The notes under the pieces: generated by a model
Told to the model about the DNA's origin: nothing
Databases searched by the model: none
Seen by the model: only the letters and a program-made list of their open reading frames with translations
Assembly: GCF_037120725.1 (NCBI RefSeq)
Contig: NZ_JBBAXC010000001.1
Span: 124,001 to 188,000, forward strand
DNA: 64,000 bases
Direction of reading: 5' to 3'
Origin: Bacillus spongiae
Lineage (GTDB): Bacteria > Bacillota > Bacilli > Bacillales > Bacillaceae_K
Position numbers and translations under genes: made by a program
Part shown: positions 1 through 9,998 of the stretch, piece by piece
How positions within the stretch are numbered: the stretch's first letter is position 1
How the letters are laid out: each line of letters begins with the position of its first letter

Positions 1-619
1 CAGAGAAATAGTGAGGGATTTCTGTAAGGTTTTTTACTTTCTCACAGGAGAGTGTAAGATAAATTGGCTTGGAGGATTGTGAGGCAAAGGTAGCGTCAAT
101 TGCTTCAACAATGTACTCATCTGCATACGGATCAAGTTGATCCATCATGGTGGAAATCTCATCTATCGTTCCTGATAGTTTTAGCAATAGTGGTTGCTTC
201 TTTTTTACCTTCATTATCGTTTGAATCGTTGCATCAATTCCAATGGACTCAGGTTTCGCTGGAAAGGAAATCAAATGCTTTTCGCGGTTAATGGTTGGAA
301 GTTGTGCATCGACTCTTGGCTTCAATGTAATGGGACCTAATTCTAGGAAGCCAAAGCCTAAGTTGGAAAATGCTTTCGTACCAGATAATAAGGGATCGAT
401 TTTCCCAGAAAGTCCTACAGGGTTTTTGAATTCGATTCCACCCAGGTCTTGACGAAGCTTAGGAGAACATTCTTCTCTTCCTAGAAAATGTATAATCTGT
501 GATCCGAATGGGAGAGAGGCAATGGTGTTCATTCGTCTGTGAATGAACTCTCTTGATGAATAAGGAGAGAGCTTCGTTAAAATGGGTTGAAATAGTACGT
601 GATAGGACCAATCTGGCAT
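1..619 (-). CDS. Dihydroorotate dehydrogenase-like protein (partial, runs off left edge)
   Basis: An open frame reads leftward from ATG at 619 (ribosome site GAGGG just upstream) to the window edge without a stop, giving about 206 residues. The segment LGGIEFKNPVGLSGK followed by GFGFLELGPITLKPR resembles the N-terminal part of class 2 dihydroorotate dehydrogenases (FMN TIM barrels of pyrimidine synthesis). The usual FMN-loop sequence GFDKNG is not present; GKIDPL stands in its place, so this is a divergent family member and its substrate is uncertain. The C-terminal half lies outside the window. It is divergent from the cupin gene on its right. The fold is likely; the enzymatic role is inference. 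Confidence 0.7.
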   Translation of the reverse strand, partial: MPDWSYHVLFQPILTKLSPYSSREFIHRRMNTIASLPFGSQIIHFLGREECSPKLRQDLGGIEFKNPVGLSGKIDPLLSGTKAFSNLGFGFLELGPITLKPRVDAQLPTINREKHLISFPAKPESIGIDATIQTIMKVKKKQPLLLKLSGTIDEISTMMDQLDPYADEYIVEAIDATFASQSSKPIYLTLSCEKVKNLTEIPHYFS

Positions 620-954
620 ACTAAATCCCTCGCAATCTATCGTTAATAATGATAGTTTATCATGGAATTGCCGCAAGCCACGAGAATAATTCAGAGAAGG
701 GTTTTAACAGTTAGATTAGTGCGTAGGCTCGTCCATGTTAACAGTTGCATTCCCTATGAACTCCTTTAATACAATTAGAAAAAATAAGCTAGTAAATAGA
801 AAAATAACTAAGAAAATTTAAACGGGAAGAGGCTAATAAAATATAGGATGGGTTTAGGTAAGAAGGTTAAGGGTTCCATTCGTAATAATCAGAACATCCG
901 TCATGTTTGTTCATATTTTAATAAGGAGTTAAATGAATGAAAGGGGGTAAATGA
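620..954. other. Intergenic region between divergent genes
   Basis: There is no convincing gene here. It holds the inverted repeat ATGATA-GTT-TATCAT at 649-663, 30 bases upstream of the dihydroorotate-dehydrogenase-like start, which could be an operator. The right end carries the AAGGGGG ribosome site of the cupin gene. The rest is AT-rich and unassigned. Confidence 0.4.
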
Positions 955-1524
955 ATGACGAATCCAACGTCGGGATACATTACTGATAATCGGAACTTAA
1001 CAGGAAAAGGGACGCCAAACTTATTTTTTGATATAGAAAAAAGTATTTTATTTGAACGTAATCCAGAAAATATTGCTTTTCTCTTAAGCTCCACCCAAAT
1101 GCCAGCCATGATTGGAGGGTCGATAGCAGATCTTCGGTTGTCAAAAGGATTCATTCGTGAGCCACATTGGCATACAAATGCGTGGGAATTAGTTTATCTT
1201 ATATCAGGTGCAGCAACCGTTAGTGTTTTAGATCCAACAACAAATAAAAGGCAGACGTTAAAGCTTGCGAAAAGGGGAGAGACAGTATTCATTCCAATGG
1301 GATATTGGCACTGGATTGTAGCAGATGAGGATAACACGAATCTACTCTTATTTTTTAACAATGATCAGATTCAAACTCAAGAAGGCTCTACAATGCTCAC
1401 AAGAACTCCCCTCGAAGTTTATGAAAATGCATATAATATTAACCCGAAAAAAATGGAAAAAGCACTCAAACCAATAGAGGGAACAGAGGGTGTTATTATT
1501 GGACCGCCTGATAAAAATACGTAA
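955..1524 (+). CDS. Single-domain cupin protein, oxalate-decarboxylase-like
   Basis: This 189-residue protein has one cupin beta-barrel at about residues 45-140. Motif 1 supplies His71, His73 and Glu78 (PHWHTNAWELVYLISG) and motif 2 the fourth ligand, His119 (GETVFIPMGYWHWI), so a full set of metal ligands is present. The surrounding sequence resembles bicupin oxalate decarboxylases, but only one barrel exists, so oxalate chemistry cannot be assumed. No signal peptide is seen, so it is probably cytoplasmic. The start is ATG 955, preceded by AAGGGGG; the ATG at 951 is in another frame. It stands alone. Metal binding is well supported; the substrate is unknown. Confidence 0.75.
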   Translation: MTNPTSGYITDNRNLTGKGTPNLFFDIEKSILFERNPENIAFLLSSTQMPAMIGGSIADLRLSKGFIREPHWHTNAWELVYLISGAATVSVLDPTTNKRQTLKLAKRGETVFIPMGYWHWIVADEDNTNLLLFFNNDQIQTQEGSTMLTRTPLEVYENAYNINPKKMEKALKPIEGTEGVIIGPPDKNT

Positions 1525-1845
1525 AACATAAGGCGATGAACAGGTGTCAAGTTATCATGAGCGTTACTTCGTGCGTGTCGACTTGACTCCTCCATTGAAA
1601 TATTTATAAAGGAAAAAACATCCAACCAACAGAAAGTTCAATGCTATAATGGAACCGTGAACGTTATGAAGTATGTCTGATTTACATAAGAATTATTGGC
1701 TAGAAGAGAGGAAGCAATCTATAGGTATTGAAGAGAATCGACGTTTGTAAAACGTAAGATTCAAAAAGGATTCCTTGTAATAGTTGAAGAGAGAAATGAT
1801 CGATGTTTCATCGTTACCATTTAATAAATGAAGGGGGTAATATAG
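1525..1845. other. Intergenic region between cupin and Nudix genes
   Basis: No gene is supported here. The open frame on the minus strand at 1419-1625 overlaps the cupin antisense and has no family signature. The right end has the AAGGGGG ribosome site of the Nudix gene at 1831-1837. A TATAAT-like hexamer occurs near 1644 but has no matching -35 element. Confidence 0.35.
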
Positions 1846-2328
1846 ATGGGGTACATAGAAGAGTTAAGAGCAGTGGTTGGAACACGACCACTTATTTTTG
1901 TGGGGGCTGTTGCTATTCTCATAAATGAAGAAGGAAAGATTCTTTTACAACAGCGAAGACATCCAAACGGTGCTTGGGGGATTCCAGGAGGCCTAATGGA
2001 ACTAGGTGAATCCACTGAGGAAGTCGCCATTCGTGAAATATTTGAAGAAACGGGACTCGCCGTTCGAGATTTACAGTTAATCAATGTTTATTCTGGTTCA
2101 GATCAGTTTATCGTGGCTGAAAATGGGGATGAATTTTATGTTGTGACAGTGGCTTATTACTCTAATGAATTTGAGGGAAGCTTACAAGTTGATTCTTCTG
2201 AATCAATTGCGATGGCGTTTTATGCTCCTGAAGAGCTACCAAATTCTATCGTAAAAAGTCACCGACTTATATTGAATGAATTTTTTAAGAAATATTATAA
2301 TGAATTACCAGTTCAAATGAAAAAATAA
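1846..2328 (+). CDS. Nudix (MutT-family) hydrolase
   Basis: This 160-residue cytoplasmic enzyme hydrolyses a nucleoside diphosphate linked to another moiety; the exact substrate cannot be read from the sequence. The complete Nudix box GX5EX7REUXEEXGU lies at residues 49-71, running from GLMELGESTEEVAI to REIFEETGL, with all Mg-binding glutamates present. The preceding WGIPGG is typical. Length is normal for the family. The ATG at 1846 is well spaced from AAGGGGG. It is followed 65 bases later by an ATPase gene in the same direction, but no shared function is evident. Confidence 0.88.
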   Translation: MGYIEELRAVVGTRPLIFVGAVAILINEEGKILLQQRRHPNGAWGIPGGLMELGESTEEVAIREIFEETGLAVRDLQLINVYSGSDQFIVAENGDEFYVVTVAYYSNEFEGSLQVDSSESIAMAFYAPEELPNSIVKSHRLILNEFFKKYYNELPVQMKK

Positions 2329-2393
2329 AAGGATTAAATGAAATCGTATAGAAAAAATAAAGTGCTAGACTGCAAGAAGGGAGGAGCTTTTTT

Positions 2394-3152
2394 ATGATCC
2401 TGTCGGACGCAACAACATATATTAAGGCGGTTCAGTTGAAAAAGGAAGCTATTCATTCGTATGACGAATTTCCACTCAATTTACCTGTGATTCAAACATT
2501 TGAAGAAATCACCTTTCACCCAAATGTTACATTTATTATTGGAGAGAATGGGATGGGGAAATCAACCTTTTTAGAGGGTATTGCACTTTCATTAGGATTT
2601 AATCCTGAAGGGGGCTCACGTAATTTTAATTTCTCTAGCTATGACTCTCATTCTAACTTAGAAGATTTTCTTCGAATAGCAAAGGGAGTAAATCGTCCAA
2701 AAGATAGTTTCTTTTTCCGAGCAGAATCCTTTTACAATGTCGCGACGAATATAGAAGAGCTAGATAAAGAGGTATTTGGGCCTAAAATTATTGATGCTTT
2801 TGGTGGGAAATCGCTTCATGAACAATCGCATGGCGAATCCTTTTTTGCTACGTTTATTGATCGATTTCAAGGGGAAGGATTATATATTTTAGATGAACCT
2901 GAAGCTGCACTTTCCCCATTAAGACAAGTCTCATTGCTTGCAAGAATCGACGAGCTAGTAAAGGAAGGTTCACAGTTAATCATCTCAACGCATTCACCTA
3001 TCGTAATGGCCTATCCTAATGCAAAAATTCTCCAAATTACGGAGGATAGTATGAAGGAAGTAGCATTAGAAGAAACGAGCCATTATGTGCTGATGAAGCA
3101 ATTTTTTGACGATCGTGAACGGCTATTGTATCACCTCTTTCAATCGAAGTAG
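2394..3152 (+). CDS. AAA-family ATPase, COG3910-like (ABC/SMC-type fold)
   Basis: This 252-residue soluble ATPase carries Walker A GENGMGKST (residues 50-58), Walker B LYILDEPEAALS around residue 166, and the switch histidine in STHSPIVM around residue 200. That order, with no transmembrane part, matches the small standalone predicted ATPases of COG3910. Such proteins are common in Bacillaceae and poorly characterised, so a biological role is not assigned. The start is ATG 2394 behind a GGGAGGAG ribosome site. It faces rnhC convergently, separated by a terminator hairpin. Confidence 0.8.
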   Translation: MILSDATTYIKAVQLKKEAIHSYDEFPLNLPVIQTFEEITFHPNVTFIIGENGMGKSTFLEGIALSLGFNPEGGSRNFNFSSYDSHSNLEDFLRIAKGVNRPKDSFFFRAESFYNVATNIEELDKEVFGPKIIDAFGGKSLHEQSHGESFFATFIDRFQGEGLYILDEPEAALSPLRQVSLLARIDELVKEGSQLIISTHSPIVMAYPNAKILQITEDSMKEVALEETSHYVLMKQFFDDRERLLYHLFQSK

Positions 3153-3310
3153 TGAAGGTGATGGATGGAAGAGGTTGTTGATGTGAGGCAATAGTTGTTT
3201 GATTTATTTGCGTGCTCTATTAAGACATCAGTGAGATAAGTGTGGAAAAAATAAAGATGCACTAGCTCACTTTACTGCGCATTAGGAATTTTGACAGCTA
3301 GAAAAGGGAA

Positions 3311-3350
3311 AAGCCGCACTGAAGTGTTAATAAGTGTTGCGGCTTCTTTA
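3311..3350. terminator. Rho-independent terminator between convergent genes
   Basis: The stem AAGCCGCA (3311-3318) pairs with TGCGGCTT (3338-3345), an inner CACT/AGTG helix extends it, and TCTTTATTTT follows. It sits between the + strand ATPase gene and the - strand rnhC gene. Confidence 0.7.
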
Positions 3351-3385
3351 TTTTGAATTTTACTCGATGTTAGCTATGTAGGCAG

Positions 3386-4306
3386 TTAAAGAAGTCTCTT
3401 TGCCTTTTCGGTATTAGCAAAATGAACCTTCGTATACTCCCAAAGTGCTTGCTCGCCTTTTGCTCGAATAAGCCGGGCTGCTGCTTTATCGACAATTGGC
3501 CCTGCTCCTTTAGGTAACGTAAACCCTATTTTTGCGGATAACTTATCCCATTCTTTCAAAAAGGCGTACCGAGCAAGAATGGAAGCAGCAGCTACTGCTA
3601 AATGGACACTTTCACCCTTTGTACTAAAGTATACGTCTTCCTTGCACACCTCCTTTTGCCCTTTAAGGTGACGGAAATATACCTCTTTTTGTGCGAATTG
3701 ATCAATTAATATCGCATCAGGTCTTACGGGGTCTATTTTTCTTTGTAAATTTAGGAGTGCCTTATTATGAAGAATGGCTTTCATCTTTCCTTGTGTCATT
3801 CCTTTCTTTTGTAGCTCATTGTATTTTGGGTTCGGTAAAATGAGTAATGAGTACGGGATGACGTGAAGGATGTCTTGAGCAATTTTGACAATTCGCTCGT
3901 CCTTCAAATTTTTAGAATCTTGAACGCCTAATTCTTTAATTAATGGAATATTCTCTTTCGATACATAGGCACTGACGACGGTCATAGGACCAAAAAAATC
4001 TCCTGTCCCTACTTCATCGGACCCGATTACGGATAAAGTGGAGAAGTTTTGCGGGAGAGCAGTGGAAGCTTTTGGGGTGGACGACCCTTTTGTAGGTTGA
4101 AGAGCATCCCCCCATTTTGCTGCCTCCTCTGTATGATGGCCACCTTGAAACAGAACCTTTCCAGATTGATAAGCAGTAATGGTACAACCATTTATTTTAG
4201 CCATAAACAACGTATTCGGTGGCTGTTTTTCCGTCAGGTGAGGTTGATAGGCTACTTTTAGTTTGTGAAGAGTAGCGGTATCACATTTAATCACTGTATT
4301 ACTCAA
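3386..4306 (-). CDS. rnhC: Ribonuclease HIII
   Basis: RNase HIII cleaves the RNA strand of RNA-DNA hybrids. The 306-residue protein has the N-terminal TBP-like substrate-binding domain (about residues 1-85), then the RNase H fold, opening with SVIGSDEVGTGDFFGP where Asp97 and Glu98 are the first catalytic acids. DSKNLKDE and ILIDQF supply further conserved positions. Length matches Bacillus RNase HIII (about 310). It is divergent from zapA, as in B. subtilis. The ribosome site is AAGGAGCG before ATG 4306. Confidence 0.96.
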   Translation of the reverse strand: MSNTVIKCDTATLHKLKVAYQPHLTEKQPPNTLFMAKINGCTITAYQSGKVLFQGGHHTEEAAKWGDALQPTKGSSTPKASTALPQNFSTLSVIGSDEVGTGDFFGPMTVVSAYVSKENIPLIKELGVQDSKNLKDERIVKIAQDILHVIPYSLLILPNPKYNELQKKGMTQGKMKAILHNKALLNLQRKIDPVRPDAILIDQFAQKEVYFRHLKGQKEVCKEDVYFSTKGESVHLAVAAASILARYAFLKEWDKLSAKIGFTLPKGAGPIVDKAAARLIRAKGEQALWEYTKVHFANTEKAKRLL

Positions 4307-4417
4307 TTAAATCGCTCCTTTTCGTTATACGACTCTATCAGACAAAAATCTTTTCCAAATCTCTTATTTTCATGGTATCATATTGTTTAGGATTCTGTAG
4401 ATTGGAGGGCTATTAAA

Positions 4418-4678
4418 TTGTCGGAACAACAAAAAAACCGCACAACAGTTGATATTTATGGAACCCAGTATGTCATTGTAGGTACTGAATCTACAAGTCA
4501 TGTTCGTTTAGTTGCGTCAATGGTGGACGACAAAATGAGAGAGATTAGCTCTAAGAATCCTTCGTTAGACATCAACAAGTTAGCAGTCCTCACTGCTGTA
4601 AACGCTGTACATGATTATCTTAAATTAAAAGAACAGATAGAACAATTAGAGGAAGAAGTAAAAAAAATAAAGGACTGA
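4418..4678 (+). CDS. zapA: Cell division protein ZapA
   Basis: ZapA binds FtsZ and promotes Z-ring bundling in the cytoplasm. The 86-residue protein begins [15 protein letters not shown], the standard ZapA N-terminal beta-structure, continues with the conserved [16 protein letters not shown] helix ([10 protein letters not shown]), and ends in a charged coiled coil ([16 protein letters not shown]). The start is TTG 4418, with GGAGGG at 4404-4409. It is the first gene of the zapA-yshB block, with yshB only 7 bases downstream. Confidence 0.95.
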   Translation: MSEQQKNRTTVDIYGTQYVIVGTESTSHVRLVASMVDDKMREISSKNPSLDINKLAVLTAVNAVHDYLKLKEQIEQLEEEVKKIKD

Positions 4679-4685
4679 AGAAGTC

Positions 4686-5231
4686 ATGTTGGATTTAATT
4701 TTACTAATTATTTTTGTGATATCATTTTTAATTGGTTTGCGTCGTGGTTTCATTTTACAGCTTATACATATGACTGGGTTCATCGTTGCGTTTGTAATTG
4801 CCTATATATATCACGGAGACCTGGCGCCTAAATTAACACTATGGATCCCTTACCCCGCGTTAGATGATCAATCAACATTAAAAATGATTTTTGATACAAC
4901 AAATTTAGATGGAGCTTATTATCGAGCAATTGCTTTTGCCCTTATCTTTTTTTCGGTGAAAATAGTGATGCAGATTATCGGTTCCATGCTTGATTTTTTA
5001 GCACATTTTCCGTTGTTGAAACAATTTAATTCTTTAGCAGGTGCTATACTGGGCTTTTTGGAAATATACTTAATTGTCTTTATTCTATTATATATTTCAG
5101 CACTTTTACCGATTGGGTTGATTCAGACGGCAATCAATGAATCTTTTATAGCCGAAATGATGATAAAACATACGCCAATTTTTTCTGACCAATTTAAAGA
5201 ATGGTGGATTGAATACGTCTCGGCCCCTTAA
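4686..5231 (+). CDS. yshB: CvpA-family membrane protein (YshB)
   Basis: This 181-residue integral membrane protein has four hydrophobic segments (about residues 2-24, 28-44, 76-100 and 115-145). The N-terminal pattern LDLILLIIFVISFLIGLRRG is characteristic of the CvpA/colicin V production family. It lies 7 bases after zapA, as in B. subtilis, and is followed by a perfect terminator hairpin. CvpA proteins are linked to envelope function but the molecular activity is not established, so none is claimed here. Confidence 0.9.
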   Translation: MLDLILLIIFVISFLIGLRRGFILQLIHMTGFIVAFVIAYIYHGDLAPKLTLWIPYPALDDQSTLKMIFDTTNLDGAYYRAIAFALIFFSVKIVMQIIGSMLDFLAHFPLLKQFNSLAGAILGFLEIYLIVFILLYISALLPIGLIQTAINESFIAEMMIKHTPIFSDQFKEWWIEYVSAP

Positions 5232-5259
5232 CTTCTCTATTATAATAGAGAAGTTTTTC
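5231..5259 (+). terminator. Rho-independent terminator after yshB
   Basis: The perfect inverted repeat CTTCTCTATT-AT-AATAGAGAAG (5232-5253) is followed at once by TTTTTCTTTTG. It begins at the yshB stop codon, so zapA-yshB can end here, and polX must have its own start of transcription or depend on read-through. Confidence 0.85.
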
Positions 5260-5321
5260 TTTTGTTTTCTCTTTCTGATACTATAGATAAGAGAAGAAGT
5301 TCAGCGATAGGAGTGAAAATC

Positions 5322-7046
5322 GTGAGCGTGAATAAAAAGAGCATCATTCGTCTGTTAGAACAAATTGCTATTTATATGGAATTAAAAGGAGAAAATCCTT
5401 TTAAAATATCCGCTTTTAGAAAAGCGGCGGCATCCTTAGAAAACGATGACAGGTCGCTAAGTGAAATAAAGGATTTTACGAAAATAAGCGGGATTGGAAA
5501 AGGGACAGCTGCTGTTATTAGCGAATACATACAAGAAGGTACGTCATCAGTTTTACTAGAATTACAGCAGGAAGTCCCAAAAGGATTAGTCCCATTACTT
5601 CAGCTTCAAGGTTTGGGTGGAAAGAAGATAGCTAAGCTCTACAAAGAGCTTGGGGTGGAAAACATTGAGGATTTAAAGAGGGTATGTGAAGAAGGAAGGG
5701 TTCAAACTCTTTCTGGATTTGGAAAAAAAACTGAAGAAAAAATACTAGCTGCCATTGAAAAAGTAGGCTCACGCCCAGAACGACTCCCAATCGCTTATGT
5801 AACCCCTATTGCGGAGAAGCTGGAACGAAAGCTTAACGAAGTGAAGAGTATTCAAACCTTCTCGCGTGCAGGAAGCTTTAGACGTCTTAGGGAAACCGTT
5901 AAAGACTTAGATTATATTATTGCAACCGAACAACCTCAAGAAGTGAGGAACGAATTACTTTCATTTGAAGCAGTAAAAGAATCGATTTCAAACGGAGATA
6001 CAAAGATCTCTTTAGTGTTTGACTTTGACTACGAAGTATCAGTGGATTTTAGACTTGTGAAACCAGAAGAATTCGCAACGGCCCTTCACCATTTTACTGG
6101 ATCGAAGGATCATAACGTTCGAATGAGACAACTCGCGAAGGAAAGAGGAGAGAAAATTAGTGAATATGGAGTGGAAATCATCGAGACAGGTGAGATTCTT
6201 ACCTTTGCAGAAGAAGCTGATTTTTTCGCACACTTTGATCTTCCGTGGATTCCACCAGAACTTCGTGAAGATGGAACGGAAATAGATGAAACCGCTAAAT
6301 GGGAAGGCTTAATTCATTCAGGTGACATTAAGGGCGATCTTCACATGCACTCGACGTGGTCGGATGGCGCCTACTCCATTGAAGAAATGGTGAATGAATG
6401 CAGAAGACTTGGCTATCAATATATGGCCATTACCGACCACTCTCACTATTTAAAAGTAGCAAACGGATTATCACCAGAGCGGGTTCGTCAGCAAATAACA
6501 GAAATTCGAAGGCTGAATGATAAATACGAAGATATTTTAATATTGGCAGGAATAGAGATGGATATTCTGCCAGATGGAACATTGGATTATGATGATGAAT
6601 TATTAAATGAATTAGATATTGTAATAGCCTCCATTCATTCAAGCTTTTCACAACCACGAGAAACAATCATGAAACGACTAACGACAGCGCTTGAAAATGC
6701 TCACGTCGATATCATTGCGCACCCAACAGGACGATTAATCGGACGTAGAGAAGGTTATGATGTCGATATGGATATGCTTATTGAGCTTGCAAAGAAAACC
6801 AATACCGCTTTAGAACTTAATGCGAATCCGAATCGACTTGATTTATCGGCCAAAAATATACAAAAGGCTCAAGAGGCTGGTGTGAAGCTAGTGATTAATA
6901 CTGATGCTCATAGTACAGAGCATTTTGCGTTTATGGAATTAGGCATTAAAACAGCGAAAAAGGGCTGGGTGTTATCAAAGAATGTCCTAAATGCTAGCTC
7001 GCCAAAGGAGCTCCTTGCATTCTTAAATAGAAATAACGACAGATAA
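5322..7046 (+). CDS. polX: DNA polymerase/3'-5' exonuclease PolX
   Basis: PolX is a family X DNA polymerase with a PHP exonuclease domain, acting in gap-filling base excision repair. Order: N-terminal 8-kDa and HhH region ([37 protein letters not shown]), polymerase palm with [18 protein letters not shown] (GS motif and the DxD pair), then the PHP domain from [13 protein letters not shown] to [11 protein letters not shown]. The open frame extends upstream to TTG 5262, but that lies inside the T-tract of the previous terminator. GTG 5322 has TAGGAG 8 bases before it and gives 574 residues, close to the B. subtilis length. GTG 5328 is an alternative. mutS2 follows at 20 bases. Confidence 0.95.
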   Translation: MSVNKKSIIRLLEQIAIYMELKGENPFKISAFRKAAASLENDDRSLSEIKDFTKISGIGKGTAAVISEYIQEGTSSVLLELQQEVPKGLVPLLQLQGLGGKKIAKLYKELGVENIEDLKRVCEEGRVQTLSGFGKKTEEKILAAIEKVGSRPERLPIAYVTPIAEKLERKLNEVKSIQTFSRAGSFRRLRETVKDLDYIIATEQPQEVRNELLSFEAVKESISNGDTKISLVFDFDYEVSVDFRLVKPEEFATALHHFTGSKDHNVRMRQLAKERGEKISEYGVEIIETGEILTFAEEADFFAHFDLPWIPPELREDGTEIDETAKWEGLIHSGDIKGDLHMHSTWSDGAYSIEEMVNECRRLGYQYMAITDHSHYLKVANGLSPERVRQQITEIRRLNDKYEDILILAGIEMDILPDGTLDYDDELLNELDIVIASIHSSFSQPRETIMKRLTTALENAHVDIIAHPTGRLIGRREGYDVDMDMLIELAKKTNTALELNANPNRLDLSAKNIQKAQEAGVKLVINTDAHSTEHFAFMELGIKTAKKGWVLSKNVLNASSPKELLAFLNRNNDR

Positions 7047-7065
7047 TAGGAGAAGGAAAACTGAA

Positions 7066-9423
7066 ATGAATAAAAAGGTTTTAAGAACATTAGAATTTGA
7101 TAAAGTAAAAGAACAACTCTTGGCGTTTGCCTCTTCCTCTCTTGGAAAAGAAAAAGTTGAGAATTTATTGCCTTCCTCTTCGTTAGAGGAGGTACAGAAG
7201 TGGCAAGCAGAGACAGATGAAGCCGCGACTGTCCTTCGCCTTAAAGGGCATATTCCATTAGGTGGGATTTTCAATATTCGTCCACATGTTAAACGAGCAG
7301 AGATTGGTGGAGTGTTAAGCCCACAAGAACTAGTCGAAACAGCGAGTACGATTTATGCGAGCAGAATGATCAGACAATTTATTGATCAGCTAGTAGAAGA
7401 TGGAGAAGTTTTGCCTATCCTTGAGGAAAAAATACAAGGAATGGCGATTTTAACGCCACTTGAGAAGGAAATTAAAGAATCAATCGATGAAAATGGAGCA
7501 GTATTAGATAGTGCGAGCTCAAATTTAAAAAGTATACGCACACAATTACGTATGACAGAAAGTAGAATTCGTGAAAAACTTGAAGGAATGGTCCGTTCAA
7601 AAAATGCCCAAACGATGCTGTCAGACGCGATCATTACCATTCGTAATGACCGGTTTGTCCTTCCAGTTAAACAAGAATATCGAGGGCATTACGGCGGGAT
7701 TATTCATGACCAGTCAGCCTCAGGACAAACCTTGTTTATTGAACCAGAAGCCATTGTTCAATTAAACAATAGCTTGCGCGAATGGAAACTAAAAGAGCAA
7801 GAAGAAATTGAAAAAATCTTATTAGAGTTAACGCTTAAAGTAAGTGACCATGCAGTGGAGCTTATCGAAGTGGTGAAGGTGCTCGCAGAGATTGACTTTA
7901 TGTTCACAAAAGCAAAGTATGGGAAAACAATTAAAGGAACAAAGCCTATTATGAATGCCTCCGGTATAATAAAGCTTCATAAAGCTCGTCACCCACTGTT
8001 ACCAATCGATGAGGCAGTTCCGAATGATATATACTTAGGGGAAGAATTTACGTCCATTGTGATTACTGGACCGAATACCGGTGGTAAAACGGTGACATTA
8101 AAAACAATGGGCCTTTGTACATTGCTTGCTCAAGCTGGCTTACAAGTGCCTGCACTTGATGGTTCTAGGCTAGCTGTGTTTTCAAACGTATTTGCAGATA
8201 TTGGTGATGAGCAGTCAATTGAGCAAAGCTTATCTACCTTTTCTTCTCACATGGTTAATATTGTTCAAATACTCAAAGAAGTTACACATGATAGTTTAGT
8301 TTTATTTGATGAACTCGGAGCGGGAACAGACCCTCAAGAAGGTGCAGCATTAGCCATTTCTATTCTTGACACCGTGTATAGTAAAGGGGCACGGGTTGTT
8401 GCAACGACTCATTACCCTGAATTAAAAGCGTACGGTTATAATCGTGAAGGCGTTGTAAACGCTAGTGTAGAGTTTAGTATTGAAACGTTAAGTCCAACGT
8501 ACCGATTATTAATTGGGGTGCCTGGGAGAAGTAACGCTTTTGAAATTTCTAATCGCCTTGGTTTACCTGAAGACGTGATTACCCACGCAAAAGGTCATAT
8601 TGGTACAGATAGTAAACAAGTTGAAAGTATGATTGCATCTTTGCAGGATTCTAAACGAAATGCCGAAAAAGAAGAAAAAGAAGCAAGAGAGCTGATGCGT
8701 CAAGCAGAAAAGCTGCATAAAGATTTACAGAAGCAAATGATTCAGTATTATGAAAAAGAAGACGAACTGAATGAAAAGGCGAAAATCAAGGCAACTCAAA
8801 TTGTTGAGAAGGCAAAAGAAGAAGCGGAAGAAATTGTTCGTGAACTTCGTCAGCTTCGCATTCAAAAAGGTGCTGAAGTGAAGGAGCATGAATTGATTTC
8901 AGCGAAGAAACGGTTGGAGGATGCTACACCACAAATTCAGAAAAAAGTGAAGGCAAAATCGTCACAAAAAACGGCACGAACGTTAAAGCCTGGAGATGAA
9001 GTAAAAGTACATTCATTTAACCAAAAAGGATCTTTACTTAAAAAGGTTTCTGATACGGAATGGCAAGTGCAAATGGGTATTATGAAAATGAAAGTGAAAG
9101 AATCAGATTTAGAATTTATTAAAGGTGAAAAAGTAGTTGAATCAAAACCACTGGCCACTGTTAAAGGGAAGGACTTCCATGTAGGGCTGGAGTTGGATTT
9201 ACGTGGTGAGCGATTTGAAAATGCTCTAGTTCGTGTTGAAAAATATCTTGATGATGCTTTGCTAGCAGGATATCCTAAGGTATCCATTATTCACGGAAAA
9301 GGAACCGGTGCACTTAGGCATGGAGTGCAGGAATTCCTTAAAAATCATCGGTCTGTTAAACGAGTTCGACTCGGAGAAGCAGGTGAAGGTGGATCTGGAG
9401 TATCGGTGATTGAGTTTAAATAA
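7066..9423 (+). CDS. mutS2: Endonuclease MutS2
   Basis: MutS2 is a MutS-fold ATPase with a C-terminal Smr nuclease; it limits homologous recombination and, in Firmicutes, has been tied to rescue of collided ribosomes. The 785-residue protein has the core and clamp region, Walker [14 protein letters not shown] (about residue 337), Walker [14 protein letters not shown], a long coiled coil (about residues 520-620), and the Smr domain from [10 protein letters not shown] to [14 protein letters not shown]. Key residues are intact and length is standard. It lies between polX and yshE, as in B. subtilis. Confidence 0.97.
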   Translation: MNKKVLRTLEFDKVKEQLLAFASSSLGKEKVENLLPSSSLEEVQKWQAETDEAATVLRLKGHIPLGGIFNIRPHVKRAEIGGVLSPQELVETASTIYASRMIRQFIDQLVEDGEVLPILEEKIQGMAILTPLEKEIKESIDENGAVLDSASSNLKSIRTQLRMTESRIREKLEGMVRSKNAQTMLSDAIITIRNDRFVLPVKQEYRGHYGGIIHDQSASGQTLFIEPEAIVQLNNSLREWKLKEQEEIEKILLELTLKVSDHAVELIEVVKVLAEIDFMFTKAKYGKTIKGTKPIMNASGIIKLHKARHPLLPIDEAVPNDIYLGEEFTSIVITGPNTGGKTVTLKTMGLCTLLAQAGLQVPALDGSRLAVFSNVFADIGDEQSIEQSLSTFSSHMVNIVQILKEVTHDSLVLFDELGAGTDPQEGAALAISILDTVYSKGARVVATTHYPELKAYGYNREGVVNASVEFSIETLSPTYRLLIGVPGRSNAFEISNRLGLPEDVITHAKGHIGTDSKQVESMIASLQDSKRNAEKEEKEARELMRQAEKLHKDLQKQMIQYYEKEDELNEKAKIKATQIVEKAKEEAEEIVRELRQLRIQKGAEVKEHELISAKKRLEDATPQIQKKVKAKSSQKTARTLKPGDEVKVHSFNQKGSLLKKVSDTEWQVQMGIMKMKVKESDLEFIKGEKVVESKPLATVKGKDFHVGLELDLRGERFENALVRVEKYLDDALLAGYPKVSIIHGKGTGALRHGVQEFLKNHRSVKRVRLGEAGEGGSGVSVIEFK

Positions 9424-9439
9424 GTCATAAGGAGAAAGA

Positions 9440-9853
9440 ATGATGAAAATTTCATTTTGGGAAAATGGGTTGGTTCAAACGGCGGGATATTTTTCTGTCG
9501 TCATCTTATGCTTAGTCTTATTTTTGACGATTTTTGAAATCGTGACAAAATATCGAAACTGGGAAGAAATTAAAAAAGGGAATATGGCTGTTGCGATGGC
9601 AACAGGTGGTAAAATCTTTGGGATAGCGAATATCTTTTCTCACTCTATCGCTCAACATGACGGTTTTTTTAAAATGATTGGGTGGGGAGTATATGGCTTT
9701 TTCCTATTAATCATTAGTTATTTTATCTATGAATTTTTAACACCAAGATTTAAAATTGATGATGAAATTGCCAAGGATAATCGAGCAGTTGGATTTATAT
9801 CATTAGTCATATCCGTTGGCTTATCTTATGTTATAGGAGCAGGAATTTCCTAA
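9440..9853 (+). CDS. yshE: DUF350 family membrane protein (YshE)
   Basis: This 137-residue integral membrane protein has four hydrophobic helices (about residues 11-33, 50-65, 74-95 and 112-135). The layout and its place after mutS2 match YshE/UPF0719. The biochemical role is unknown. Start is ATG 9440 with AAGGAGAAAG upstream; the ATG at 9443 is in frame and equally possible. A 27-codon hydrophobic ORF with its own ribosome site follows 12 bases later, and then a terminator, so mutS2-yshE-small ORF look like one transcript. Confidence 0.88.
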   Translation: MMKISFWENGLVQTAGYFSVVILCLVLFLTIFEIVTKYRNWEEIKKGNMAVAMATGGKIFGIANIFSHSIAQHDGFFKMIGWGVYGFFLLIISYFIYEFLTPRFKIDDEIAKDNRAVGFISLVISVGLSYVIGAGIS

Positions 9854-9865
9854 GGAGAGAAGAAT

Positions 9866-9949
9866 ATGGAAACATTGGCAAAAGTGTTAATTGCATTATG
9901 CGGTGTATTTATTGCAGTGGGAATTATTTATCTACTCTTTTTTGTATAG
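9866..9949 (+). CDS. Small membrane protein, 27 residues (putative)
   Basis: The short frame METLAKVLIALCGVFIAVG followed by IIYLLFFV encodes almost nothing but one transmembrane helix with a small polar N-terminus. It has a strong ribosome site, AAGGAGAGA, 7 bases upstream, starts 12 bases after yshE, and ends 20 bases before a clear terminator. These features support translation as the last gene of the mutS2-yshE transcript. I recognise no family. It may be a small partner of the DUF350 membrane protein, which is inference only. Confidence 0.55.
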   Translation: METLAKVLIALCGVFIAVGIIYLLFFV

Positions 9950-9969
9950 GGTTGAAAGAGTGTTCTTTC

Positions 9970-9998
9970 AGGCTGTCGACAAAGTCGGCAGCCTTTTT
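9970..9998 (+). terminator. Rho-independent terminator after yshE block
   Basis: AGGCTGTCGAC (9970-9980) pairs with GTCGGCAGCCT (9984-9994), with one internal mismatch and an AAA loop, then TTTTTC. Confidence 0.85.

Noticed and set aside
100-452. Short + strand frames at the left edge
   Set aside because: They are antisense to the dihydroorotate-dehydrogenase-like frame, which has family similarity.
5262-5321. Extended PolX start at 5262
   Set aside because: It falls in the T-tract of the yshB terminator and lacks a ribosome site; GTG 5322 is well placed.
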